A stretch of DNA of 64,000 bases, taken from positions 62,001-126,000 of the forward strand of contig NZ_CP054393.1 in assembly GCF_018024475.1 (NCBI RefSeq), given 5' to 3'. Origin of the DNA: Candidatus Phytoplasma luffae (GTDB lineage: Bacteria > Bacillota_I > Bacilli_A > Acholeplasmatales > Acholeplasmataceae). Positions 7,892-16,727 of this stretch are shown piece after piece. The position numbers were made by a program, and so were the translations under genes. Position 1 is the first letter of the stretch. Each line of letters starts with the position of its first letter. The notes under the pieces were generated by a model. The model had not been told where the DNA came from. It made no database searches and was given only the letters and a program-made list of their open reading frames with translations.

Positions 7892-9362
7892 CGAACACCA
7901 AGCCTTAATTCAAATTATTAATTACATCGAAAAAGGGGAGTGGAACAAATTAAAACTTTATTGTCAAATAATCAACCCTAAATATTTAACCAAATCCAAT
8001 CACCAAAAAATATATAACGCTTTAAAATATTTATATTTAGAAAAAAAATCAACTCATCCTTGGGATAAAATCAAAACCAAAGAGACAATTATTAAAGAAT
8101 TACTAACTTATCTTCAAACTCATTATCCTCAAGAAAATTTTAATAATGAATCTTTGATGTTTTTAAACAATAATAATATCCATAATGAACATCTTTTAGA
8201 AAATTTAAAACATACTTATACCCAAGAAACTTTATTTCAACAATTAATAAAAACAATCAACCCTTCTTTTGATAATCAAGATCTTTATCATAAGCATTTA
8301 TACTACCAAGAAATCTTTGATAAATTAAGAAATTTTATTAATCTTATCCCAAACAAAAAAGATAAAACTTTATTAACCTTGAACCAAATGACAAAACTTT
8401 ATCCCGAAGTCTTTGAAACCGACAACATTTCCAAACAAAAAATCCAAGAAGAATATTATCGTTTATCAGACACTTTCAAAGGATTAAACCAAGCCACTAA
8501 AGGGTTCAAAAAAGGTCAAATCATCACCATTGGAGGCTATACTGGTTTAGGTAAAACATCTTTTATCTATAATCTTCTTTTAGATTTAGCCAAAACTAAA
8601 TACCAAGAAAACCAACATTATCCTTATATGTTGGTTTTTTCTTTTGAAATGACTTCAGAAGAAAACCTAAATCGTTTATTATCTAATCAAACTCAAATTC
8701 CTTTAGATGTTATTTTAGATAAAAATTTTGATAATATCACACAACAACACTATACGAAAAAGATGATACAAGCAAAACAATTTTTTACTAATATCAACTT
8801 ATCTTTTAGTTATGACCAAGAAAAAAATATTAATTATATTGTTGATTTATTGTATCGTCTTCATTTAGAATCCAAAATAGAAATTGTAGTCATTGATCAC
8901 CTTCAAATCACAAAAGCGAGTAATAAAATGGATAATGACCGTTTAGCCATTGATGAAATCATGACCAAAATTAAAGAAATCGCCATCGAATTAAAAATTG
9001 TCATTATCATTTTATCTCAATTTTCAAGAGATACTTATTCTAATTATAACGGAAAATCCCCAGAAATCACCGCACTAAAAGGCTCTGGCGGAATTGAAAC
9101 CAATTCCGACATAGTATTAATTATGTCTGAATTTAACCCAAATATTAAAAAAAATACCACCAAACCCCTAAATATCTATACTTCAACCTTAAATCAACTA
9201 TATTTAGAAGCTGATGACAATGATAATCAAAAAATAATTGAAGTAAATATTAAAAAAAATCGCAGCGGAACTAAAAAAACTTTAGTCTATCATTTTAAAA
9301 TGACAACTCAAACTTTTCAAGAAGTAGGTTATGTTTTACCTTACCAAATAGAAGATTTTTAA
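7881..9362 (+). CDS. dnaB: replicative DNA helicase DnaB (PMU copy)
   Basis: 493 residues. The C-terminal RecA-like domain is clear: Walker A GGYTGLGKTS at 218-227, Walker B VVIDHLQIT, and a later LKGSGGIETNSD block typical of DnaB. The N-terminal ~180 residues are divergent from the usual DnaB N-domain. It unwinds DNA ahead of the fork, presumably at the element's own origin. AAGAAGGAG sits inside the end of the upstream gene, and the two overlap by 11 bases, so translation is coupled. dnaG follows 11 bases downstream. Confidence 0.9.
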   Translation: MLTNEHQALIQIINYIEKGEWNKLKLYCQIINPKYLTKSNHQKIYNALKYLYLEKKSTHPWDKIKTKETIIKELLTYLQTHYPQENFNNESLMFLNNNNIHNEHLLENLKHTYTQETLFQQLIKTINPSFDNQDLYHKHLYYQEIFDKLRNFINLIPNKKDKTLLTLNQMTKLYPEVFETDNISKQKIQEEYYRLSDTFKGLNQATKGFKKGQIITIGGYTGLGKTSFIYNLLLDLAKTKYQENQHYPYMLVFSFEMTSEENLNRLLSNQTQIPLDVILDKNFDNITQQHYTKKMIQAKQFFTNINLSFSYDQEKNINYIVDLLYRLHLESKIEIVVIDHLQITKASNKMDNDRLAIDEIMTKIKEIAIELKIVIIILSQFSRDTYSNYNGKSPEITALKGSGGIETNSDIVLIMSEFNPNIKKNTTKPLNIYTSTLNQLYLEADDNDNQKIIEVNIKKNRSGTKKTLVYHFKMTTQTFQEVGYVLPYQIEDF

Positions 9363-9373
9363 GGAGTAAAAAA

Positions 9374-10702
9374 ATGAATAATCAAGAAAAAATTAACTAC
9401 ATCAAAACTAATTTCCCCATGATAGTTTTATTAAAAAAATTAAACATCCTCCCATCAAACTTCAACAGCAAATATCGTTTTCCTTGTCCCATCCATCAAG
9501 GTCTAAATCCAACAACTTGTCATATAAATGATAACAATAACATTCACTGTTGGAAATGTTGTCGCGATTTTGACATTATTGATGTTTATAAAGAAATTCG
9601 TGGAATCACAAACTTTAACGATGCAGTCAAAAAGATTTTAAATTTTATGCATTCTCAAAAATTTGAAATCTTAACAAATAAAGAAAAAACTAACACCTCA
9701 ATATCCTCCAACCCTTTCAAATTACAATATCATCCTCCCAAACCCCATAACCCAATAGATGAAACAGAAATTAATATCAAAAAAACACAATTATTCAAAG
9801 AAATATCTCCCTTATTTAATCAAATAAGAGATTATTATAATTATTTGTTAACATCCAATCAAAATGATGAAAGGAAAATAGGATTAGATTATTTAACACA
9901 AAAGCGCCAATTAAATTTAGAAACAATTAAAGAATTTAAATTAGGTTATGCTCCATTATCAAATAAACCATTATCTTTTAGATTAATCAATTTCTTAAAA
10001 AAGAAAAATGTTAATATTGATAAATTAGTAGAATATGGTTTTATCAAAGAAAAAACTAATTTCAAAGGAAAAAAATATTATCATGATACTTTTCATGGTT
10101 CTATCATTATCCCGATTGAAAATGGATATGCTAAAACATTTCACTTTTATCAAAACCATTTTTGCGATACTAGCTATTTTCAACCCAAATATCAATCTCT
10201 TAATAATTTCAGCCAAACCCCCACTTTTCATTTTAGTTATCGTTTCTTTGAAGCATTCCCTTGCATTAAACAAACTAAAATTATGATTGTTCATGAAGGC
10301 TTTTTTGATGTCATTAGTTGTTGGCAAAATGGAATTAAAAACGTTGTGGGATTAATTTGTGTCACACAATTATTTTCTCAAACACAAATAGACATTCTTA
10401 AAAAAGAAAATATTAAAATCATTATTGCCTTAGACAATGACGAAACAGGAAAAAAACGTAGTGAATTATTAGGTGAACAATTAAAAAAAGAAAATATTAT
10501 CTATGAAATTAGACACATTTTACCACCTTATAATCAAACTTGTAAAGATGTCGATGATTTATTTAAACAATATGGAATCCAAGCTTATCAAAAATGTTTC
10601 TTAGACCCATATATTTCTTACGAAGCGGCCAAAAAGAAACAAATAGTAGATTTAGCTATATATTACTTTGGCAAAGATAAAGTAGAAGTAATTAACGAAT
10701 AA
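9374..10702 (+). CDS. dnaG: DNA primase DnaG (PMU copy, short)
   Basis: 442 residues against 640 for the chromosomal primase in this window. The zinc site is C38-x2-H41 and C59-x2-C62 (CPIH ... CWKC). The TOPRIM part shows IMIVHEGFFDVIS and IIALDNDETGKK. The C-terminal helicase-binding region of the chromosomal enzyme is largely missing. The Shine-Dalgarno TAAGGAG overlaps the dnaB stop region. Together with dnaB and tmk it forms the replication module of the PMU. Primers would be made on the lagging strand of a replicating element; that the element replicates is inference. Confidence 0.9.
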   Translation: MNNQEKINYIKTNFPMIVLLKKLNILPSNFNSKYRFPCPIHQGLNPTTCHINDNNNIHCWKCCRDFDIIDVYKEIRGITNFNDAVKKILNFMHSQKFEILTNKEKTNTSISSNPFKLQYHPPKPHNPIDETEINIKKTQLFKEISPLFNQIRDYYNYLLTSNQNDERKIGLDYLTQKRQLNLETIKEFKLGYAPLSNKPLSFRLINFLKKKNVNIDKLVEYGFIKEKTNFKGKKYYHDTFHGSIIIPIENGYAKTFHFYQNHFCDTSYFQPKYQSLNNFSQTPTFHFSYRFFEAFPCIKQTKIMIVHEGFFDVISCWQNGIKNVVGLICVTQLFSQTQIDILKKENIKIIIALDNDETGKKRSELLGEQLKKENIIYEIRHILPPYNQTCKDVDDLFKQYGIQAYQKCFLDPYISYEAAKKKQIVDLAIYYFGKDKVEVINE

Positions 10703-10738
10703 TTTATTAATTAATTTAAAAAAAGGAGAAATAAAATA

Positions 10739-11374
10739 ATGCAAAACAATACCAATCAAGAAATTAGAATCGGAGGTGAAATTAATAAACAAAATACTCC
10801 CACTGATTTAGAACAAATCAAACACTTTTTGAAAACTTTAAAAGAAGATTTAATTAACCTCACCATTATTAATCATTCCAAAAAGAAAAATACCTACCAA
10901 GAAGCTAATTATCGCCCTAAAAATCAAACTTTATTTATAGATCCAAAAATCTTAGAAGAAATTAAAAAATACAAAATAGACATAATTAAAGCCATAAAAG
11001 TAGATGACAATACAAAATTATTACTTAACCCTTCAACCCCTCTTAAAACTCAAAATAATACCCTTAAACATCAATTTAATATTTTCCAAATCAATTATAA
11101 AAATGAAACCAAAAACCAAATAAAAGAATTAATGAGCAAAATCAATATCAATAAATTAGATACTTTAAAATTATTTAAATTAGATAATCATAAAAAAGAT
11201 AAATATGATAAACCTTTAAAAAGCAATTATAAAAAAGGTTTAAATATTATTTATTATCGCTTAGAAGATTTAAAACACATTAAATTCTTTATTACCAAAG
11301 ATAAACGAGGTTATAGAGTTAAAAAACTCCATCCTATGTATAAATATATATCTAAAACAAAACAAATTATTTAA
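10739..11374 (+). CDS. hypothetical basic protein after dnaG
   Basis: 211 residues, rich in lysine and asparagine, with AAAAAGGAG upstream. No signal peptide and no membrane helix. The C-terminal part (NIIYYRLEDLKHIKFFITKDKRGYRVKKLH) looks like a small mixed alpha/beta unit. Position last in the replication operon and immediately before the repeat cluster makes a DNA-binding or initiator role conceivable, but no known motif supports it. Confidence 0.6.
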   Translation: MQNNTNQEIRIGGEINKQNTPTDLEQIKHFLKTLKEDLINLTIINHSKKKNTYQEANYRPKNQTLFIDPKILEEIKKYKIDIIKAIKVDDNTKLLLNPSTPLKTQNNTLKHQFNIFQINYKNETKNQIKELMSKININKLDTLKLFKLDNHKKDKYDKPLKSNYKKGLNIIYYRLEDLKHIKFFITKDKRGYRVKKLHPMYKYISKTKQII

Positions 11375-11381
11375 CTAACAA

Positions 11382-11469
11382 TTTTATGACACTTTTATGA
11401 CACTTTTATGACACTTTTATGACACTTTACTGACACTTTACTGACACTTTACTAACAGTTTTATAACAG
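11382..11469. repeat. eight tandem 11-bp repeats (iteron-like)
   Basis: Unit TTTTATGACAC. Units 1-4 are identical, units 5-6 read TTTACTGACAC, unit 7 TTTACTAACAG and unit 8 TTTTATAACAG, so divergence increases towards the right. The 11-bp period is about one helical turn, so a bound protein would sit on one face of the DNA. The array lies right after the replication genes. See the origin finding. Confidence 0.95.
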
Positions 11470-11507
11470 TTTTCGTCTCTCAATTTACCTGTTAAAAACT
11501 AGCTTTT

Positions 11508-11610
11508 ATAACAAGTGATATTTGATATTTTATATCGATAATGATAATGATATTCGATATTTGATATTGTCGATATATCTTTTTTTTAAATCATTATTAA
11601 TTATCGATAT
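11508..11610. other. GATAT/ATCGAT-rich tract, candidate DNA-unwinding or initiator region
   Basis: Dense copies of GATATTTGATAT, ATCGATA and GATAATGAT within about 100 bases, many of them palindromic or near-palindromic, and almost free of G+C pairs outside the motif. It follows the 11-bp repeat array. No ORF covers it. It could be an origin melting region or a site for a partition or initiator protein; no function is shown. Confidence 0.5.
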
Positions 11611-11683
11611 AAATAACATCTCTTTTTTAAAACCCTTTCCATTGGAAAAAGATTGTTTATAAAAATATAAATCAAATAATATA

Positions 11684-11697
11684 AGCGCTGGAGCGCT
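11684..11697. repeat. short GC-rich hairpin AGCGCT-GG-AGCGCT
   Basis: Two copies of the palindrome AGCGCT separated by GG in an AT-rich surround. They can pair as a hairpin or cruciform. It sits between the origin-like repeats and the transposase gene. The remaining ~200 bases to the transposase show no gene that I would accept. Confidence 0.45.
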
Positions 11698-11904
11698 AAC
11701 AAAAATAAAAAGAATACATAATAAAAAGAAAAATAATAAAGAATCCCCCCATTACGCTGCCCCCCTTTTTTTTCAAACCTTACCAATTTCATCAGCGCAA
11801 AACTAAAAAATAAAACAAATTAATGGTATTTTTTTGATTTAAAAACCTTTTTGAATTATAATTATTAATATAATCAAAAAAAATAAGGTAAATAGTGTTT
11901 AATA

Positions 11905-12849
11905 ATGAAAAAATTAAAACAAAAATTCAAATTATTGCAAAAAATGATTGAAAAAATAACTAAAATTGATAAAAAAATAGTTTTTAATTTGGTTAAAAAA
12001 TTTAAAAATAACTTAAATCTTACTACCATTTTAAAAACTATCCAAATCAAAAGAAGTACTTATTATTACTGGTTAAAAATTAAAGAACAATTAAAATTAA
12101 AACAAGAAAAATACCTTTTGCAACAAAAAAGAATCGAAGCTTTATGTTGTAATCATGAATATTTTTTCGGTCATCATAAAATTACTGTTTTATACCAAAA
12201 AACTTTCAATGAATCAATTACTAAGAAAAAAGTTTATCTCATTATGAAAGAAAAAAATATTTTTTGTCGGTTAAGAATTAAAAAAAATAAACATCATTAT
12301 AAAAATAATTTACAAAATAAAATTAAAATAGTACCTAACTTAATCAATCAAGAATTTATTTCATCTCGACCCCTACAAAAACTATTCACTGATATTACTT
12401 ATTTTAAAACTCCTCAAGGTTTTTTATATTTTTCTTGTGTTATAGATTCTTTTAATAATCAAATTATCGCTTCACATACTTCTAATTGTCAAAATAAAGA
12501 TTTAGTATTAAAAACAATCCAAAAATTACCTAAATTAAAAAAACCTTGTATTATTCATTCTGATCAAGGTTCAGTTTATCAATCTCTAAAAGTTCAACAA
12601 ATCCTAACTAAAAAAGGTTTTTTAATCAGCATGTCCCGCAAAGCCACTCCACGTGATAACGCAGTAATTGAAAATCTGTTCGGCCAAATGAAAAGTATTT
12701 TATATCATCGTCATCCTTTTTTATTTCAAAAAACAATTCCAAAAATCACAAAAATAATTAATCAATTTCCTTCTTTTTGGAATCATAAATGGCTTTTAAC
12801 TAAATTAAATAATTTATCCCCTTTACAATATTTTCAAACTCTTAGATAA
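11905..12849 (+). mobile_element. tra5: IS3-family (IS150-like) transposase, Tra5 type
   Basis: 314 residues in a single frame. The N-terminal ~60 residues resemble the helical, leucine-containing start of IS3 transposases (TTILKTIQIKRSTYYYW). The rve integrase core follows with D163 (FTDITYF), D220 (IHSDQGSVYQ) and E256 (NAVIENLFGQMK), a DD(35)E spacing that fits IS3. All catalytic residues are present, so it may be active. Phytoplasma tra5 elements mark PMU ends. I could not find terminal inverted repeats with confidence, so the ends of the insertion sequence are not defined. Confidence 0.9.
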
Positions 12850-12877
12850 ATTATTAGTTAAATTTACATAAATAATA

Positions 12878-12897
12878 TAACCTTATAAAAAAGGTTA
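12878..12897 (+). terminator. hairpin after transposase
   Basis: Stem TAACCTT / AAGGTTA with loop ATAAAA, about 28 bases after the transposase stop, followed by CTTTTC and a few bases later by a T-run. Probable terminator of the transposase transcript. Confidence 0.5.
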
Positions 12898-13130
12898 CTT
12901 TTCTGCACCCTTTTTTTAAGAAAAATATTAAAATTATATAAAAGATTATTTTCTTTTTATTTTGTAGACACCTTTTTAACTTTTTTTACCTAACTATATA
13001 TATGGAAGGGTAAAATATTGAAAAAAATATCTTTTGAAACTAGCAAATTATTAAAAAACTTTAGACACTTTTTAATTTAATTAAAAACAACTTTGTTAGT
13101 TTGAAAAGATATGAAATTATCTACTTAATT

Positions 13131-14086
13131 TTAAGTTTTAAAGAACAATTTTAAAATTAAAATATGTCCAAAAAAACGGAACAGCGCAATAGCATCTTCA
13201 AGTTTCATCCAGAGAAATTTTCTTCTTCTACGCTCTTCTGTTGTATAAGTTTTAATTTCAGAATGAGTTTCCCGAATTAATTGGTTAAATAATTGGCATA
13301 AACTTTTTTGCGTTTCGAGTTCAATTATTTTTTTTCTGTTATTTGTTTTTTGGTCGTCTTTTTCTTTAATTGATTCTGTTATACGAAGTAAAGCGCTTTC
13401 TGCTTGGGTAAGTTGCGTTTTATTATTTTTCTCATAAAATTCTTGCAATTCATCCATTGATTTTCGAAAACTGTCAAAAGTTTTTTTAACTGATGCAATA
13501 GCACTTTTAGAACTTTTTATTTTATCCTTTAAATTAATTACATCTTGAATTAGTTGATTACGTTCTTATTGAATTGCGCTTTTTTTATTTTCAAAATCAG
13601 TAGTTAGCTTATCATATCTTCTTTGGAATTCGTTGGATGTTAATGTTTTAGTTTCTTGAGTTATATTTGGAGTGGTTGGTGTTGCAATTGGTGGGTTTAA
13701 AATAGTTGTTAAATCTTTAATTGCTGTTTGAATATCATTTATTAATTCTTCGAAACCGATTGAATCGGGGTGTTCGATAGATAATTTACTTTGCGAAGTT
13801 TCAACATCAACTTCTAAATTATTTAGTTGTAAAAGTTTAGATTGGTCGTTAATTCTTTTCTTTATTATTTCAAATCTTTTTTGAAACATTGCTAAATCAG
13901 AAATTGTTTGAGTTTGTTCTATTTGTGTATTTCTATTAGGAAATAACTCATGATATTTTTTAGCAATTTGAGCTCTAAACATAAAACCGACAAAATATAG
14001 GCCGATAATAGCGGTTATCATAGCAAAGATGTTGAAAAAATTATTATTGGGTTGGGTTGTTTTTTTGTTTTATTTGTTTTTTTCAT
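13131..14086 (-). pseudogene. broken coiled-coil membrane protein of PMU type
   Basis: A start ATG at 14086 follows GAAAGGAAC, but its frame stops after 22 codons. A one-base shift near CCCAACCCA leads into the frame with a hydrophobic helix (NIFAMITAIIGLYFVGFMF) and a coiled-coil body. That frame meets an in-frame TAA at 13566-13568 and then continues in the same frame for ~145 more codons to 13131. Repaired, it would be about 310 residues: one N-terminal membrane helix, a T/P-rich middle and a charged coiled coil. It has the same general layout as the coiled-coil genes of the left element but no strong sequence identity that I can see. Confidence 0.7.
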
Positions 14087-14214
14087 TTTTGTTCCTTTCA
14101 ATTTTTAAATTAGTTTTATATCGTTTGCGGATTGATTTTTGTTTGAGTTGAGGTATGCCTTTGAATTTTACGTTGTAAAATTAAAAGTCATGATTCTATT
14201 TTTAAAACGAAGTT

Positions 14215-14503
14215 TTAAAAATAAATAGTATTTTGAATTGCAATTTTTTGTCCGCCTTCGATACCATTACCGTCTTTGTCTACAACTTCGTAAGTAGTTG
14301 TTAAAATAATCTCGCGGTCAGTTAGCACATCTTCATTGGTGAAAACTTCTAAGTTATTGTATACTACACTTTCGTTAGCTTTATATTTTCTAGTGTCTGG
14401 AATGTCAGCGCGGAAAAAGCTTTTTGTTTTGTTTCGTATTTAGTTTTGTAATCGGACATTATATTGTTTAAATATGATAAATCTTTTTTTGTTGAGTTTT
14501 CAT
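14215..14503 (-). pseudogene. broken small PMU protein, related to the left-edge gene
   Basis: The ATG at 14503 has the Shine-Dalgarno AAAAAGGAA. The reading frame shifts within the first ten codons at an A-run (into DLSYLNNIMSDYKTKYETKQ) and again near 14415 into DIPDTRKYKANESVVYNNLE. The end (YEVVDKDGNGIEGGQKIAIQ) resembles the end of the protein at 3-581. No ORF of useful length survives. It is the third gene of the decayed minus-strand series. Confidence 0.6.
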
Positions 14504-14530
14504 TTATAAAAATTCCTTTTTTATTTTTGT

Positions 14531-14847
14531 TTAGTTATTTTTAATTTTTGATTTTAATGATGGCGCAAATTTAAATACTGGAACTTTAATTTGTGGAGAT
14601 TTTTCAATAGATTGTGTAGAAATGTTGTAAAAATTACGTTTTTTGCGAGTTTGAATTTGTATTTTTCCTAAATTTTTGGATAATAAAATTTCTTTATTTT
14701 CTAACATTAAATTAGGTAAAACTTTATCCATTAAATGTTGTATACCATTTCTAAATTTTTCATTGCTATTGGAGCGTTTCCAGTAAATTTTTGTATTTCT
14801 ATTTGCCATTCTTTAATAATTGTTTGTTTTAAAACTTTGTTTTTCAT
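14531..14847 (-). pseudogene. himA: HU/IHF-like DNA-binding protein (himA type), frameshifted
   Basis: The ATG at 14847 has the Shine-Dalgarno AAAAAAAGGAAA and begins MKNKVLKQTIIKEWQ. That frame ends after ~38 codons. A one-base shift near 14750 leads to NGIQHLMDKVLPNLML and then LGKIQIQTRKKRNFYN and KVPVFKFAPSLKSKI. These match the order of HU family features: helix pair, beta arm starting at GTF-like sequence, and the C-terminal (K)VPxFK..(x)LK. himA is a common PMU gene. The product would bind and bend DNA if the frame were intact. Confidence 0.65.
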
Positions 14848-14918
14848 GATTTTTTATTTCCTTTTTTTTAGTTTTTTAATATTTAAGATAATTTAATTTA
14901 TAGTGTTTTAAATTATTA

Positions 14919-15510
14919 TTATTTGTAAAATGAAGAAGCAGTTTGAAAATATTCTTGTAATTTTTGAATGGCGTCACTTTTGGTTTGTATGACTTTTTCA
15001 GAAGTTGTATTTAACATTACGGCAATTTCATAGTCAGAAACGGGAAAGAAGTGGGTTTCGTTGATATCTCCTAAAGTGATACCAAAGCTTAAAACAATGA
15101 TTGTAAATTCCCTTTTACTTAATATATTTTTTAGGTTTTTTAAAAAACGTTCGTGTTTAGCTTTTTTAACCAAATTTGGTGAGGGTTGAGGGTAACGGGA
15201 GACGGTAAATAAAAATCATCTTCATCGAGAGAGAGGTGTGTTTTTGGGGCTCGGTTTTTTGATTTTTGGGGTAACAACGGATGATGACTTGTCCTAACTT
15301 CTTCGTGGATAAAGAATTTAATCATCGGGGGGTAGCGTAGGTAATAAATTTATGGCCTAAATCTTGATAATCGTCAAACGCTTTTTTAAGACCTAAAATA
15401 ACCGCTTGAAATAAATCCTGTCTTTGGATAGTGGACGAAAGATAATTGAACGCACTAAAAATTTTATTGATAAGTGGTTAATAAGGTTTTAATTTTTTAA
15501 GTTCTGGCAT
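14919..15510 (-). pseudogene. sigma-70 family factor (FliA/SigF-like PMU type), broken
   Basis: The ATG at 15510 with GAAAGGAA begins MPELKKLKPY and hits a stop at codon 11, then continues in frame with a sigma region 2 pattern (QRQDLFQAVILGLKKAFDDY, GHKFITYATPR). A frameshift near 15330 leads to a middle segment, and a second near 15165 leads to a region 4-like helix-turn-helix (LSKREFTIIVLSFG ... VSDYEIAVMLNTTSEKVIQ). Three lesions make it non-functional. Alternative sigma factors of this kind are frequent in phytoplasma mobile units. Confidence 0.7.
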
Positions 15511-15580
15511 TAACTTTTTTTCCTTTCGAAGAAATATATTTTCAAAAAATACGAAATTCATCTAACTTTGGATAATAAAA

Positions 15581-15606
15581 AAAGACTAACCTTTAAGTTA
15601 GTCTTT
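15581..15606 (-). terminator. intrinsic terminator (minus strand)
   Basis: Stem AAAGACTAAC / GTTAGTCTTT. On the minus strand it runs into seven T. It lies between the small ORF at 15770-16105 and the sigma pseudogene. Confidence 0.7.
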
Positions 15607-15678
15607 AAAAATAATTTAAATTAAAAAGTGTCCGAAATCTTGGAATAGCGCATATATAAGATTTTTTAGGTATGAAAA

Positions 15679-15700
15679 AACCACTATAATGAGTGGTTTA
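15679..15700 (-). terminator. second hairpin downstream of the 15770-16105 ORF
   Basis: Perfect stem AAACCACT / AGTGGTTT with loop ATAATG and a T-run on the minus strand. With the hairpin at 15581 it forms a tandem terminator pair. Confidence 0.65.
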
Positions 15701-15769
15701 AGTGTCGAAGGATAATTCATAATTATAGAAAAGTTATTTTAAATAAAGGTAGTTTTCAGAAAGAACAAT

Positions 15770-16105
15770 TTATTTTGCTCTAATTGTGATAATTTTAAAA
15801 ATATCTTTATGTAAAACACCATAAATTCTATATTTTTGAAGATATAATTGATAAATGTATTTTTGATAATTGTCCATTCCTGTTAATGAAGTTCTTAACA
15901 AAATAGGTTGGTTACGACTGTTTTTTGACTCATTCAATCCCAACCTTCTAAAAGTTTTACCATCTATTAAATCTGAAAGTTTTCTTTGTGTTAATTCTTT
16001 TAACTTTTTGAAAATAGTTTCTTGTATTTCTTTGTTTTTTTCGATTTTTTTAAAATCTTTATTAATTTTAAACAAATTATCATTATATTCGAAAGAAAAA
16101 TTCAT
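15770..16105 (-). CDS. hypothetical protein, faintly like a RelE/HigB-type toxin
   Basis: 111 residues. The first ~50 are charged helix. The rest has LSDLIDGKTFRRLGL, then a short basic stretch, YLQKYRIYGVLHKD and IFKIITIRAK at the end. A core of helix followed by a strand ending in RIYGV and a final hydrophobic strand is seen in some RelE-superfamily toxins, but key catalytic residues are not clear and no antitoxin gene lies next to it. The start has no good Shine-Dalgarno. It has an intact frame, unlike its neighbours, and two terminators follow it. Confidence 0.45.
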   Translation of the reverse strand: MNFSFEYNDNLFKINKDFKKIEKNKEIQETIFKKLKELTQRKLSDLIDGKTFRRLGLNESKNSRNQPILLRTSLTGMDNYQKYIYQLYLQKYRIYGVLHKDIFKIITIRAK

Positions 16106-16166
16106 CGTTTTTTATTGTTAGTTAAAACGATTAACGAAAAACACATATAAATCTTTATTAATTTTC

Positions 16167-16355
16167 CTAATCGCGATTTTTTTCATTCGCAACATATTTT
16201 ACCAAATATTCCGCTACTCTCTCAGCAAAATCCGCGGGTCGTCTTTCTATTGATAATATCGAAAAAAATAAAATTAAAAATATGACAAAAAAAAGAAACT
16301 TTAATCCGAAATATAAAGAAGCTCTCCGAAATTTTAGACAATTTTTTATTTTCAA
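16167..16355 (-). CDS. small membrane protein or fragment
   Basis: 62 codons: a basic start, one strong hydrophobic helix (about 16-36) and a charged tail ending VAEYLVKYVANEKNRD. No Shine-Dalgarno is visible. It could be a short membrane protein or the end of a decayed gene; similar fragments litter phytoplasma mobile-unit remnants. Confidence 0.3.
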   Translation of the reverse strand: MKIKNCLKFRRASLYFGLKFLFFVIFLILFFSILSIERRPADFAERVAEYLVKYVANEKNRD

Positions 16356-16515
16356 AATTGATTTGTATTTTTTGAAAAAATGCTAACATATATAATATTT
16401 AAATTTATTAATAATAAAAATACTTATTTTAAAATAAAAACAAAATTTAAAAAATATATTTTTTAAATTTAAAAGATTAATTAACAAATACAACATATTG
16501 TTTTTTATTTTTTAC

Positions 16516-16544
16516 TTTAAACATACAAAAAAATAAGTTATAAT
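16516..16544 (+). promoter_or_regulatory. candidate promoter of the pyruvate dehydrogenase operon
   Basis: TTTAAA, 17 bases, TATAAT, about 180 bases before pdhA. The long leader holds an AAAAGGAG at ~16634 that is not followed by a usable start, and a GAAAGTGAA just before the pdhA ATG. No other gene is seen in the gap 16356-16727. Confidence 0.45.
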
Positions 16545-16727
16545 CAATAAGTATAGAACACAAATAGAATAAATTGAATTTTTTAAAAAATATTTTTGTA
16601 ACAAATCGTTAACAAAATATTTTTAATTATAAAAAGGAGTTTTTTATTCAAAAAGCAACAAATAATTAATATTTTAATGTATATACATTATTTTTTAAAA
16701 AAAATTCAAAGAAAGTGAATTTTTATT

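Noticed and set aside
10025-10327. ORFs on both strands inside the PMU dnaG
   Set aside because: They overlap a clear primase frame, have no ribosome site and low-complexity content; they are frame shadows.
11382-11469. Tandem repeats considered as a CRISPR array
   Set aside because: Units are 11 bp with no spacers, and no cas genes are present.
11601-11792. Minus-strand ORF of 63 codons in the gap before the transposase
   Set aside because: Aromatic-rich low-complexity translation, no ribosome site, and overlap with the repeat-rich region.
12960-13080. TGTAGACACCTTTTTAAC and TTAGACACTTTTTAATTT considered as right inverted repeats of the IS3 element
   Set aside because: No matching left end was found upstream of the transposase, so the element ends cannot be defined.
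13131-15510. Programmed frameshifting as an explanation for all broken genes in the minus-strand cassette
   Set aside because: Several lesions per gene, including plain in-frame stops, fit decay better than regulated shifts; only the 4851 gene has a single clean A-run shift.
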